Source: Phenylobacterium conjunctum (GTDB lineage: Bacteria > Pseudomonadota > Alphaproteobacteria > Caulobacterales > Caulobacteraceae). From it: DNA of 64,000 nucleotides. Where the stretch lies: assembly GCF_042679085.1 (NCBI RefSeq), contig NZ_JBHTLQ010000010.1:1-64000 (forward strand), written 5' to 3'. The position numbers were made by a program, and so were the translations under genes. Positions 15,932 to 25,127 of the stretch are shown piece after piece; positions within the stretch are counted from its first letter, which is position 1, and each line of letters begins with the position of its first letter. The notes under the pieces are model-generated. The model did not search any database. It worked only from the letters and a program-made list of their open reading frames with translations, and had not been told where the DNA came from.

Positions 15932-18900
15932 CTATTCGGCGGCGTTCGCGGCGCGGGCGTGTTCGTCGGCCTCGAAGGCCTCGATGCGGCGCGCCGTCGC
16001 CTGGGGCGACTTCGTGAACCGGGCCAGCAGGTTGTAGAACACCGGCACGATGAACAGGGTGAGCAGGGTCGAGAAGATCGCCCCGAAGAAGATCACCACC
16101 CCGATGGTCTTGCGGCTCTCGCCCCCGGCCCCGCCCCACAGGATCAGCGGAATGGCGCCGGCGGCCGCGGAGATCGAGGTCATGATGATCGGACGCAGGC
16201 GCAGGGAGGCGCTTTCGATCACCGCCTCGCGCACCGACAGGCCCTCGTCCCGCAGCTGGTTGGCGAACTCCACGATCAGGATGCCGTTCTTGGCGGCGAT
16301 GCCGACCAGGATGATCAGGCCGATCTGGCTGTAGGTGTTCACCGTCGAGCCCACGACCAGCAGCCCGAACAATCCGCCCACCACGGCGACCGGCACGGTC
16401 AGCATGATGACGCCCGGGTGGATCCAGCTTTCGAACTGGGCGGCGAGCACCAGGAAGACCAGCAGCAGGGCCATGGCGAAGGCCAGGCCGACGGCGCCGC
16501 CGGCCTCCAGATAGTCCCGCGCCGTGCCGCCCCACTTGATGGTCATGCCGGGGTGCTTGGCGACCTCGTCCTGGAAGAACTTCACCCCCTCGCCCACGGT
16601 GTAGCCGGGGTTCAGCTGGACGCTGAGGGTGATGGAGCGCAGGCGGTCGACCCGCGAACGGTCCGGCGTATCGCCGCGCACCCGCGTGCTGACCACCGAG
16701 GACAGGGGCACGGTCGACCCCGCCGTCGTCCGCACATAGAGGTCGCCGACGTCCTGCTCGGTCTGCCGCTTCGCGCGGTCGGTCTGCAGGATGACGTCGT
16801 ATTCCTGGCCGTCCTTGATGTAGGTGGTCACCTTGCGGGAGCCGAACATGGTCTCCAGCGCCCGGCCCACGGACTGGGCCGAGACGCCGAGATTGGCCGC
16901 CTTGTCTCGGTCGAGGTCGACCAGCAGACGCGGCGAGGTCGGCTCATAGTCCAGCCGGGCCCGCGACATGTTCGGATTAGACTGAACGGCCTCCATGATC
17001 GGGCGGATCGCCGCCTCGATCTCCGGATACTCGTTGCCCAGCACGATCAGGTCGACACTGGAGCCGCCGCCCCCGCCGCCGCCAGGCCCACCGCCGCGCT
17101 GCAGGCTGGGGCGCACCGAGGCGATCGCCCGCACCGAGGTGACCGAGGCGAATTCCTTGTTCAGCTGAGCGGCAAGATCCTGCGAGCTCATATTGTGCTT
17201 GCGGGTGTCGGGCAGCGAGATCGAGAGGTTGGCGGTGTTGAACTGGGCCTGGCCGAACCGCGGGACACTGACCGTATAGCGCTCGATGGTGCCGTCCTTG
17301 AGCAGCGGCATGATCTTGGCCTCAAGCTCGCGCGCCGCCTTGACGGTGTAGTCATAGCCCGTGCCTTCCGGCGCCTGGACCATCACGTCCACCCGGCCAC
17401 GGTCTTCGTTGGGGACCAGCTCAGACGGCAGGGCCGCGAACATCGCCCAGGCGCACAGCCCCAGGAAAGCCACCAGGCCGCCGGCGATGAAGCCCACGCC
17501 CTTGCGACCCAGCAGGGCCTCCAACGAGGCGTGATAAGAGTTGCGCAAGCGCGCCATGCCGGCGTCGACCCGACGCGCCAGCCAGCCCTCACCATGGGCG
17601 GGGCGGAGAAGCCGCGACGACAGCATCGGCGAAAGAGACAGGGCCAGCAGAGCCGAGAAGGCCACGGCGGCGGCGATGGCCACCGCCAGCTCCACGAACA
17701 GCCGGCCGATATAGCCGGGCATGAACATCAGCGGCGCGAACACCGAGATCAGCACGATGGTGGTGGCCACCACGGCGAAGAACACCTGACGCGCGCCGCG
17801 CTGGGCGGCGACTATGGGCGGCTCGCCGTCATCGATCCGGCGCTGGATGTTCTCGACCACCACGATGGCGTCATCGACCACCAGGCCGATGGCGAGCACC
17901 AGGGCCAGCAGGGTCAGGAGGTTGATCGAGAAGCCCAGGGGGGCCAGGACGATGAAGGTCGACAGGATGCAGATCGGGGCGACGATCGACGGGATGAGCG
18001 CCGCCCGCCAGGTGCCCAGGAAGATGAAGTTCACCAGGGCCACCAGGGCGAGCGAGATGCCCATGGTGATCCAGACTTCCTGGATCGCGTGCTGGGTGAA
18101 GACCGTATAGTCCACCGAGACGTCGAGCCGGGTGCCTGGGGGCAGCGACCTGTTGATCTCGGCCAGCTGCGCCTTCACCCCGGCGGCGATGTCCAGGTCG
18201 TTGGCCTGGGACTGGCGGGTGACGGCCATGCCAACCTGTTCGCGCCCGTTGGAGCGGAACATCCGGCGGCGCTCGTCAGGCCCCTCCTCCACCCGGGCGA
18301 TGTCGCCCAGCCGAGTGACATAGGCGTTGGGATTGGACTGGGCCGTCGCCAGCGCCCCGGCCGCGGAGGCCGTGGTGCCAAGCGCGCCATTGTTGCCGGC
18401 GACGGTCGTGGTCGAGGTGGTGGCCCGAGAGGTCGGGACTACCGGAAGCTTGGCGAACTGCTCGGGCGTCGAGTAGCCGCGGGCCACCCGGATGGTGAAG
18501 TCCTTGGTCGGCGCTTCCAGCGAGCCGGCCGGCAGCTCCAGATTCTGAGCGTTCAGCGCCGCCTCGACGTCGTCCACGGTCAGGCCGCGGGCCGCCATGG
18601 CCTGGGGATCCAGCCAGACCCGCATGGAGAAAGCCTGGTTGCCGGCCAGGTTCACCTGGGCGACGCCGGGCACCGTGGACAGCCGCTCGACCAGATAGCG
18701 GTTGGCGTAGTCCGACAGTTGCAGGCGGTTCAGCTTCGTCGAGGAGAAGCTGAGGAACATGATCGGCGAGGCGTCAGCGTTGGCCTTGGCGATCTGCGGC
18801 GGATCGGCCTGGTCGGGCAGCTGTGACACCACTCGGCTGACCGCGTCGCGCACGTCATTGGCCGCGTCGTCGAGGTCGCGGTCGAGGGTGAAGGAGATGT

Positions 18901-19174
18901 TCACCCGCGAAACGCCGTCGCGGCTGGAGGAATTGACCCGGTCGATGCCCTGGATGCCGGCGACCTGGCGCTCGATCACCTGGGTGATCCGCTCCTCGAC
19001 CACCTCGGCGGAGGCGCCGCGATAGATGGTCGACACGGACACCACCGGCGGATCGACGCTGGGCAGCTCGCGGACCGCCAGGGCGCTGAAGCAGGCCAGG
19101 CCCACCACGCACAGGATGATCGCGGCCACCGCCGCGAAGACCGGGCGGCGGACGGAGAGGTCAGAGAGCATCAT
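15932..19174 (-). CDS. RND efflux pump inner-membrane transporter (HAE1/AcrB family)
   Basis: A 1080-residue proton-driven efflux permease, of normal AcrB-family length, with twelve membrane helices around two large periplasmic loops. The opening SVRRPVFAAVAAI is typical. The proton-relay Asp pair lies in AIGLVVDDAIVVVENIQ, and GIAAKNGILIVEFANQLR marks the second half. An unusual Gly-rich insertion (coded by about 17059-17098) lies in the second periplasmic loop. The start ATG overlaps the stop of the adaptor gene by four bases (ATGA), so the two are translationally coupled. The third partner, a TolC-type channel, is not adjacent. Substrates are unknown. Confidence 0.95.
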   Translation of the reverse strand: MMLSDLSVRRPVFAAVAAIILCVVGLACFSALAVRELPSVDPPVVSVSTIYRGASAEVVEERITQVIERQVAGIQGIDRVNSSSRDGVSRVNISFTLDRDLDDAANDVRDAVSRVVSQLPDQADPPQIAKANADASPIMFLSFSSTKLNRLQLSDYANRYLVERLSTVPGVAQVNLAGNQAFSMRVWLDPQAMAARGLTVDDVEAALNAQNLELPAGSLEAPTKDFTIRVARGYSTPEQFAKLPVVPTSRATTSTTTVAGNNGALGTTASAAGALATAQSNPNAYVTRLGDIARVEEGPDERRRMFRSNGREQVGMAVTRQSQANDLDIAAGVKAQLAEINRSLPPGTRLDVSVDYTVFTQHAIQEVWITMGISLALVALVNFIFLGTWRAALIPSIVAPICILSTFIVLAPLGFSINLLTLLALVLAIGLVVDDAIVVVENIQRRIDDGEPPIVAAQRGARQVFFAVVATTIVLISVFAPLMFMPGYIGRLFVELAVAIAAAVAFSALLALSLSPMLSSRLLRPAHGEGWLARRVDAGMARLRNSYHASLEALLGRKGVGFIAGGLVAFLGLCAWAMFAALPSELVPNEDRGRVDVMVQAPEGTGYDYTVKAARELEAKIMPLLKDGTIERYTVSVPRFGQAQFNTANLSISLPDTRKHNMSSQDLAAQLNKEFASVTSVRAIASVRPSLQRGGGPGGGGGGGSSVDLIVLGNEYPEIEAAIRPIMEAVQSNPNMSRARLDYEPTSPRLLVDLDRDKAANLGVSAQSVGRALETMFGSRKVTTYIKDGQEYDVILQTDRAKRQTEQDVGDLYVRTTAGSTVPLSSVVSTRVRGDTPDRSRVDRLRSITLSVQLNPGYTVGEGVKFFQDEVAKHPGMTIKWGGTARDYLEAGGAVGLAFAMALLLVFLVLAAQFESWIHPGVIMLTVPVAVVGGLFGLLVVGSTVNTYSQIGLIILVGIAAKNGILIVEFANQLRDEGLSVREAVIESASLRLRPIIMTSISAAAGAIPLILWGGAGGESRKTIGVVIFFGAIFSTLLTLFIVPVFYNLLARFTKSPQATARRIEAFEADEHARAANAAE

Positions 19175-20370
19175 GCCGCGGGTCGGGCGCCGCCCGCTCC
19201 CGCGCCAGCGCCGGCCATAGGCGGTTTACTGCCTGGGCGGCCGCCCGCCGGTCGGATCGGCGCGCCGGGCTGGACCTTGTTCAGGCCGTCGGCCACCAGC
19301 TTGTCGCCAGCCGCGACCCCGTCCTTGATTTCGACAAAGCCGTCCTGGCGCACGCCCGTGAGCACCGGCCGCTGCTCGGCGACCGTGCGCTCGCCGCGCT
19401 GGCCGATGGCGAAGACAAAGGCGTTGTCGCCCTGGACCGACAACGCGGTCTCAGGCGCCGCCAGGGCCTGGCGCACGCCCTGGGCGATGGCGACCCGCAT
19501 CATCATGCCGGGCTTGATGCGATGGTCGGGGTTGGCGAACTCGGCGCGAGCCGTGAGCGCACGGGTCCGCTCGTCGATGCGGGTGTCGAGCTTGGCGATC
19601 CGACCGGAGATCTTCTCCCCCGGATAGGCGTCGACCGAGGCGGTCAGCGCCTGGCCCTCGCGCACGGCGGCCAGCATCCGGTCGGGGATCTGGAAGTCGA
19701 CGCGGATGGTGTCGATGGAATCCAGGGTGACGATGGCCGCGCCAGGGTTGATCAGGGCGCCCGGAGCGATGTCGGACAGGCCCACGACGCCGGAGAACGG
19801 GGCGCGGATCACCCGGTCGCCCTGGCGGGCCTGGGCCGCGGCGACATCGGCCTTGGCCGAGATCCAGGCGGCTTCATACTGGTCCAGGGCGGACTTGGAG
19901 GCGAAACCCTTGTCCGCCAGGGTCTTCCAGCGCTCATAAGCCCGCTGGGCCTGGAGGGCGCGGGCTTGGGACTGGGCGATGCCGGCGTCCTGTTCGGTGG
20001 TCTTGAGTTCCACCAGCACCTGGCCCTGGCGCACCGCCTGGCCGGGCGTAAACAGAACGCGGTCCACCAGCTGGGTGGTCGCCGCGCTCAGGGTCACCGA
20101 TTGCTTGCCCTTGGCGACGCCCAGGACGTCGATGGTGTCGACGAAGGTGCGCGGCTGCACCACGGTCACGTCGACCTGGGTGGGGCCACCGCCCCTGCCC
20201 CCCATGCCGCCGCCCATGCCGCCGCCGGGCCGTGCGCCGCCCGCGCCAGCCTGGGGCGGACCGCCCGGACCAGACGAGGGCTTGCCCCCAAGGATCTTGG
20301 CGGCTCCGACCACGACCATGATGATCAGCACAAGGATCGCGCCAGCGAGGAAGAAATGGCGTCGCAGCAA
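19171..20370 (-). CDS. RND efflux periplasmic adaptor (membrane fusion protein)
   Basis: A 399-residue adaptor linking the RND pump to an outer membrane channel. An N-terminal membrane anchor (about 8-24) is followed by a Gly/Pro-rich linker (28-57), then the lipoyl/hairpin core with VLVELKTTEQDAGIAQSQA and RVIRAPFSGVVGL, and the beta-barrel domain. The C-terminal tail is Gly/Ala-rich. Translation seems to begin at a TTG (20370) with GGAG about a dozen bases upstream; no ATG is available in frame nearby. It is the first gene of the two-gene efflux operon. Confidence 0.9.
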   Translation of the reverse strand: MLRRHFFLAGAILVLIIMVVVGAAKILGGKPSSGPGGPPQAGAGGARPGGGMGGGMGGRGGGPTQVDVTVVQPRTFVDTIDVLGVAKGKQSVTLSAATTQLVDRVLFTPGQAVRQGQVLVELKTTEQDAGIAQSQARALQAQRAYERWKTLADKGFASKSALDQYEAAWISAKADVAAAQARQGDRVIRAPFSGVVGLSDIAPGALINPGAAIVTLDSIDTIRVDFQIPDRMLAAVREGQALTASVDAYPGEKISGRIAKLDTRIDERTRALTARAEFANPDHRIKPGMMMRVAIAQGVRQALAAPETALSVQGDNAFVFAIGQRGERTVAEQRPVLTGVRQDGFVEIKDGVAAGDKLVADGLNKVQPGAPIRPAGGRPGSKPPMAGAGAGAGGARPAA

Positions 20371-20552
20371 GGGCTTGGGAACTCCGTCGCCTCGGAATGG
20401 AAGCGCTAGTCTAAAAATCTTCAGCGCTCATATGGCGTTTAGAAAGGCCACGTCCAGTGACAGAACCATGTCGACCGATTTCCGCGCCGAAATATCAATC
20501 GATCTGCCGCGAATGGCGCAGACAATCGGCGCAAATTCGGTCTGGCGCGCAA

Positions 20553-20580
20553 ATAAAACGGGCGCCCCAAGGGCGCCCGC
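20553..20580 (-). terminator. Rho-independent terminator after class II aldolase gene
   Basis: Read on the minus strand: GCGGGCGCCC, TTG loop, GGGCGCCCGT followed by TTTATTT. It starts 27 bases after the TAA/TAG end of the aldolase-family gene. Confidence 0.85.
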
Positions 20581-20607
20581 AGATTGCCGTTCTGTGAGTT
20601 CGAAGGC

Positions 20608-21378
20608 TTAGGCGTCGTAGCCCGGCGACTCCTTGTCCAGGCGACGCAGATTGCCCGGCCAGGCGAGCTTGCCGCCAAGGCCGCGCATGGTCTGGCCCCG
20701 CACCTCGGCCTGGGCCGCGTCCGGCGCGATCAGCACGTTTTCGCGGCCGCCCGAGAGCGCCATGATCTGCATCTTACAGGCGCGCTCGAGGTAATACATG
20801 TTGAGCCAGCAGTCTGACGCCGTCTCGCCGGTGGTCAGGGTGCCGTGGTTGCGCAGCAGCACCATGGGCTTGTCACCGACGTCGGCGATCAGGCGCTCGC
20901 GCTCGTCCAGGTTCAGGGCGATGCCTTCGTAGTCGTGATAGGCCAGCTTCGGCAGGCAGATCAGGGCGTGCTGCGACAGGGGCAGCAGGCCTTCCTTCTG
21001 GGCGGCCACGGCCACCCCCTGGTCCGTGTGCAGGTGCATCACGAACATGGCGTCCTCGCGGGCCGAGTGGATGGCCGAGTGGATGGTGAAGCCCGCCGGA
21101 TTGATGAAGTAGGGCGTGTCCTGGAGGATGTTGCCGTCCAGGTCGATCTTCACCAGCGACGAGGCGGTGATCTCGCCAAAGAACATGCCGTAAGGATTGA
21201 TCAGGAAGTGGTGCTCCGGCCCCGGAATACGGGCCGAGATGTGGGTGTAGATCATGTCGTCCCACCCGTTCAGCGCCACCAGGCGGTAGAGGGCGGCGAG
21301 ATCGACCCGCGCTTCCCACTCTTCAGCGCTGACCTTGCCCTTCAGCGAGGTGATCCCCGCAAGCGAACCATCGGCCAT
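20608..21378 (-). CDS. Class II aldolase/adducin family protein
   Basis: A 256-residue cytoplasmic metal-dependent enzyme of the fuculose-phosphate aldolase/adducin fold. Metal-site His residues are visible in YTHISAR (about residue 45), MHLHTDQGVA (about 114-116) and RNHGTLT (about 176). Members without the catalytic Glu context are annotated only as aldolase/epimerase/decarboxylase, so the reaction is not assigned. The start follows AGGGAGGCCGCC. It lies downstream of, and on the same strand as, the M20 peptidase gene but with a gap of 65 bases. Confidence 0.88.
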   Translation of the reverse strand: MADGSLAGITSLKGKVSAEEWEARVDLAALYRLVALNGWDDMIYTHISARIPGPEHHFLINPYGMFFGEITASSLVKIDLDGNILQDTPYFINPAGFTIHSAIHSAREDAMFVMHLHTDQGVAVAAQKEGLLPLSQHALICLPKLAYHDYEGIALNLDERERLIADVGDKPMVLLRNHGTLTTGETASDCWLNMYYLERACKMQIMALSGGRENVLIAPDAAQAEVRGQTMRGLGGKLAWPGNLRRLDKESPGYDA

Positions 21379-21443
21379 GGCGGCCTCCCTGTATGGCGTC
21401 TCTGTTGGCCGGCAAACTCGCGCCGGGGGACCCTTGCGTCAAG

Positions 21444-22853
21444 CTAATCGGGCTTCGCCATCGCCTTGATCAGGTTGTAGTGAAACTGCAGCCCCTCGGC
21501 GAAGGCCTTGGCGGAGATGCGCTCGTCGCGGCCGTGGGCGCGATTGTCGTCGATATCCCCCCAGATGGACGACATGGCGTAGCTCGGCATGCCGGCGCCG
21601 CGGGTGAAGACGGAGTCCGAAGCGCCGCGATCCATGTGCGGGGCCACCGGCACGCCGGGCCAGGAGGCGTGAACGACGCTCGTGAACCTGGCCATCAGCT
21701 TCGGATCCAGCACCGATTCCGGCGACGGCTTGGCGGGATAGGCCACGCTCATCTTCACCTGCGGGTCGGCGATCACCTCGACCAGCCTGGCCGTGACATT
21801 CGCCTGAGTGTCATTGGGCATCATCCGGCATTGGATGGTGGCGCGGGCGCGCTGCGGCAGGGCGTTCTCGGAGTGACCGCCGGACACCCCCGTCGCGACG
21901 CAGGTGGTCCGCAGGGCGGCGTTGTAGTGCGGCGAGGCGCTGAGCCGGGCGGCGGCGGCGAGGTCCGGCGGATCCTTGGACACCGCCTTCAGGTCCTCCG
22001 CCTCCTGGCCCGAGGACAACAGGGCGGAGATGGCGAAATCCCCTCGTGTGGTCGCCGTGGTCTGGACCGGGAACTGATAGGCCGCGATCCGGCCAAGCGC
22101 AGCGGCCAGACGGTAGATGGCGTTATCGGGCTCGGGGATCGAAGAGTGCCCGCCCTTGTTCGTCGTCTCCAACTGGAAGGTCAGGTAGATCTTCTCGCTG
22201 GTCTGGACGCCGTAATAGAGCCGCTTGTCGCCGCGCAGGGCTCCGCCGCCGCCGTCGGTGTTGATCACCAGGGCCGCATCGATCAGCGGACGGTGGTTGT
22301 CGATCAGCCACTTTGCGCCGATCTCGTCGCCGACCTCCTCGTCCGAGGTGAAGGCGAAAATCAGATCCCGGTCAGGGACATAGCCCTCGGACTTCAGCCG
22401 GATCAGCGAGGCCAGCATGATGGCGTCCTCGCCCTTCATGTCCTGGGTCCCCCGCCCGTACCACCAGCCGTCCTTTTCGGTCAGGGTGAAGGGATCGACA
22501 GTCCAGTCCTCGGCCTTGGCCTCCACCACGTCGAGGTGCCCCAGGAACAGGACCGGCTTGGCCGAAGGGGTCTTGGCCCGCAGCCGAGCCACGATCTGGG
22601 CCTGCTCCGGGTGTTCGGGGATCTGCAGCAGCTGGACATCGGCGTCCGAGAACCCCGCCGCCTTCAGCCGCGCCTGGATCGCCTGGGCCGCCTTCAGGGT
22701 GCCGTGGTCGTGGACCGTGTTGATGGCCACCAGCTCCTTGAGGATGTCGTGGGCGAGCGCCTGGTTGGCGGGCGGCGCAAACGGCGCTGCGGCCTGGGCC
22801 CCACCGGCGAACAACAGAGCGGCGGCGGTCAGGGCGGGCAAGGTGGGATGCAT
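21444..22853 (-). CDS. Secreted M20-family metallopeptidase
   Basis: A 469-residue zinc hydrolase of the M20 carboxypeptidase/dipeptidase family with an N-terminal signal peptide cleaved after GGAQAA, so it should act in the periplasm. The metal and catalytic residues are His106 and Asp108 in GHLDVV, Asp138 in GRGTQDMKG, and Glu172-Glu173 in TSDEEVG. The dimerisation domain follows, with NKGGHSSIPEPDNAI as the typical lid segment. It probably trims peptides or acyl-amino acids for uptake. Confidence 0.9.
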   Translation of the reverse strand: MHPTLPALTAAALLFAGGAQAAAPFAPPANQALAHDILKELVAINTVHDHGTLKAAQAIQARLKAAGFSDADVQLLQIPEHPEQAQIVARLRAKTPSAKPVLFLGHLDVVEAKAEDWTVDPFTLTEKDGWWYGRGTQDMKGEDAIMLASLIRLKSEGYVPDRDLIFAFTSDEEVGDEIGAKWLIDNHRPLIDAALVINTDGGGGALRGDKRLYYGVQTSEKIYLTFQLETTNKGGHSSIPEPDNAIYRLAAALGRIAAYQFPVQTTATTRGDFAISALLSSGQEAEDLKAVSKDPPDLAAAARLSASPHYNAALRTTCVATGVSGGHSENALPQRARATIQCRMMPNDTQANVTARLVEVIADPQVKMSVAYPAKPSPESVLDPKLMARFTSVVHASWPGVPVAPHMDRGASDSVFTRGAGMPSYAMSSIWGDIDDNRAHGRDERISAKAFAEGLQFHYNLIKAMAKPD

Positions 22854-22910
22854 GGCGGGCTCCAGAAACTCGGCCGAGCTTGAGCCGTCCCGCGAGGCCC
22901 TGTCGAGGCC

Positions 22911-23456
22911 TCAGTTCGCCGCCTGCTCGCGTTTCAGCCGGAAAGCCTCGACGACGCAGGGCAGCACCAGCCAGTCGATCGCCTCACCCACCGCCTCAAG
23001 CTCCTTCACGGTGCTGGACGACATATGCAGGTACTGGGCCTCGCAGATGAAGTGGACCATGGGGATGGTCGGATCGATCCGCCCGGCCAGGCCGTGCAGA
23101 TTGAACTCCTCGGCGAAGTTGGTGGCCTCGCGCAGACCGCGGACGATGTGGGTCGCGCCGATGCTGCGGGCGTAACGCATCAGCCCCTGGTTGGCGTAGT
23201 CGCTGATCTCCAGGGCCCCGCCGAACAGCAGGCCGTCCGCATCGGCGGCGCCGGGCCACAGCTCGGCGATCGAGGTGCGGATCAGGGCCTTGCTCTGCTC
23301 CTCGCTGAAGGCGCGGGTCTTGCGGACATTGGTGCCGATGGCGACGTGGACCGCGTCGAAGGTCGCGAGCGCCTTGCGGATGATGTCCAGGTGCCCGCGG
23401 GTGATCGGGTCGAAGGAGCCTGCGTACAGCGCCTTGGTCTTGCCGGCTTTCAGCAC
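22911..23456 (-). CDS. coaD: Pantetheine-phosphate adenylyltransferase-like protein (CoaD family)
   Basis: A 181-residue nucleotidyltransferase. The HxGH-type signature occurs in YAGSFDPITRGHLDII and the C-terminal nucleotide motif in HMSSSTVKEL; VRGLREATNFAEEF corresponds to the CoaD substrate loop. CoaD transfers AMP to 4'-phosphopantetheine in coenzyme A synthesis. The protein is longer than usual (about 160) and diverges in the middle, so a paralogous adenylyltransferase is possible. The start ATG sits 23 bases beyond the glpK stop on the same strand. Confidence 0.8.
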   Translation of the reverse strand: MLKAGKTKALYAGSFDPITRGHLDIIRKALATFDAVHVAIGTNVRKTRAFSEEQSKALIRTSIAELWPGAADADGLLFGGALEISDYANQGLMRYARSIGATHIVRGLREATNFAEEFNLHGLAGRIDPTIPMVHFICEAQYLHMSSSTVKELEAVGEAIDWLVLPCVVEAFRLKREQAAN

Positions 23457-23479
23457 GGTCCCTCGCTTCGGATTGGGCT

Positions 23480-24979
23480 TCAGGTCTGGGTGCGGACGCG
23501 GGCGACGGCGTCCAGCCAGCGGGCATAGGCGCCCTCGCGGGCGTGGGCGTTCAGGGCCGGATCGTACCGCTCTGTGGCCGGACGGGCCGAGGCGGCCTCC
23601 TCCACCGTGGCGTAGACCCCCGCGCCCAGGCCGGCGAACAGGGCCGCCCCCAGGGCCGTCGTCTCCTGGTAGCTCGCCCGTCCGACGGCGACGCCGGTCA
23701 GGTCGGCGAGGCGCTGGCTGAACCAGGCCGAGCGCGACATGCCGCCATCGATGCGCAACTCCACCCCTGCCCCGAACGCCTGCGGCGCGTCAGCGCGCAT
23801 GGCCTCGATCAGGTCGCGGGTCTGCAGGGCGCAGGCGTCGAAGGCCGCCTGGGCGATCTCGGCCAGGCCGGCGTCACGGGTCAGGCCGAACAGGGCGCCG
23901 CGCGCATCGGCGTCCCACCAGGGGGCGCCCAGACCAGTGAAGGCCGGCACCAGAACCACGCCATGATCCGGCCGGGCCGTCTGAGCCAGGGCTTCGACGC
24001 CGGAGCCGCCGCTGGCGACGCCCAACCCCTCATTGATCCATTGCAGCGCCGCGCCGGCGATGAAGATCGAGCCTTCCAGGGCGTAGGTGGGCCGTCCGCC
24101 CAGCCGCGCCGCGACCGTGGTCAGCAGGCGGGCCCGCGACGGGGCCAGGAACTCGCCGGTGTTGACCAGCATGAAGCAGCCGGTGCCGTAGGTGGCCTTC
24201 ATCTCGCCGGCCTTGACGCAGCCCTGCCCCATCAGGGCCGCCTGCTGGTCTCCCGCCACGCCACGGATCGGAACCGCCGCGCCCAGCAGGCCGGCGTCAG
24301 CCGCGCCATAGTCGGCCGCGCAGTCCAGCACCTGGGGCAGCAGGGCCGCCGGCACGTCCAGAAGGTCCAGCATCTCCGCCGACCAGGCCTGGGTCTTCAG
24401 GTCGAACAGCAGGGTGCGCGAAGCGTTGGTGGCGTCCGTGGCGTGCACCCGCCCGCCCGTCAGCTTCCAGATCACCCAGGCGTCCATCGTGCCGCAGAGG
24501 AGCTCGCCGGCGGCGGCCCGCGCCCGTGCGCCCGGGACCTCGTCCAGCATCCAGGCGATCTTGGTGCCCGAGAAATAGGGGTCCAGCAGCAGGCCGGTGG
24601 TCTCGCTGACCCTGGCCTCGTGGCCGGCGGCGCGCAGGCGCTCGCAGGTCGGGGCGGTGCGGCGGTCCTGCCAGACAATCGCCTTGTGGATCGGCTCGCC
24701 GGTCGCCTTGTCCCAGATCACCACCGTCTCACGCTGATTTGTGATCCCGATGGCGGTGACCTCCGCCATGGCGCGGCCGGCCTTCTGGACCGCGGCCTTC
24801 AGCACCTCGACGCTGGCCTGGAAGATCTCGGCGGCGTCGTGCTCCACCCAGCCGTCGGCCGGATAGTGCTGCTCCAGGGGCTTGCCCGCCTCAGCGATGG
24901 CCTTGCCACGGCCATCGAACAGGATGGCGCGGGTCGATGTCGTGCCCTGGTCCAGAGCCAGCAACAAGGTTTCGCTCAA
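23480..24979 (-). CDS. glpK: Glycerol kinase
   Basis: Phosphorylates glycerol to sn-glycerol 3-phosphate with ATP. The 499-residue length matches E. coli GlpK. Landmarks are LALDQGTTSTRAILF at the N-terminus, ITNQRETVVIWDK, VWQDRRTA, the GVAGDQQAALMGQ phosphate loop, and the ELRIDGGMSRS FGGY-family signature with the following TTALGAAL. I chose the TTG at 24979 because GGGGGGAG lies just upstream and no ATG gives the family N-terminus. The frame stays open far upstream, but that part is antisense to the next gene. No glpF or glpD neighbour. Confidence 0.95.
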   Translation of the reverse strand: MSETLLLALDQGTTSTRAILFDGRGKAIAEAGKPLEQHYPADGWVEHDAAEIFQASVEVLKAAVQKAGRAMAEVTAIGITNQRETVVIWDKATGEPIHKAIVWQDRRTAPTCERLRAAGHEARVSETTGLLLDPYFSGTKIAWMLDEVPGARARAAAGELLCGTMDAWVIWKLTGGRVHATDATNASRTLLFDLKTQAWSAEMLDLLDVPAALLPQVLDCAADYGAADAGLLGAAVPIRGVAGDQQAALMGQGCVKAGEMKATYGTGCFMLVNTGEFLAPSRARLLTTVAARLGGRPTYALEGSIFIAGAALQWINEGLGVASGGSGVEALAQTARPDHGVVLVPAFTGLGAPWWDADARGALFGLTRDAGLAEIAQAAFDACALQTRDLIEAMRADAPQAFGAGVELRIDGGMSRSAWFSQRLADLTGVAVGRASYQETTALGAALFAGLGAGVYATVEEAASARPATERYDPALNAHAREGAYARWLDAVARVRTQT

Positions 24980-25127
24980 CGTCTCCCCCCTTCCCGGCGC
25001 CTGCCGCGGCGCAAGCTGCGCTGTTCGGCCGCATTCATGGTCAGCGGCTTGTAACCATGTTTTCATCCAACCCGGAGCAGATTCGCCACCGAGTCTCTTG
25101 TTCCAAAGCCAGTTGAGGTCCCTCCGA

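Noticed and set aside
15848..18826. Plus-strand open frame of 992 codons opposite the RND transporter
   Set aside because: Antisense shadow; the minus strand encodes an intact AcrB-family protein.
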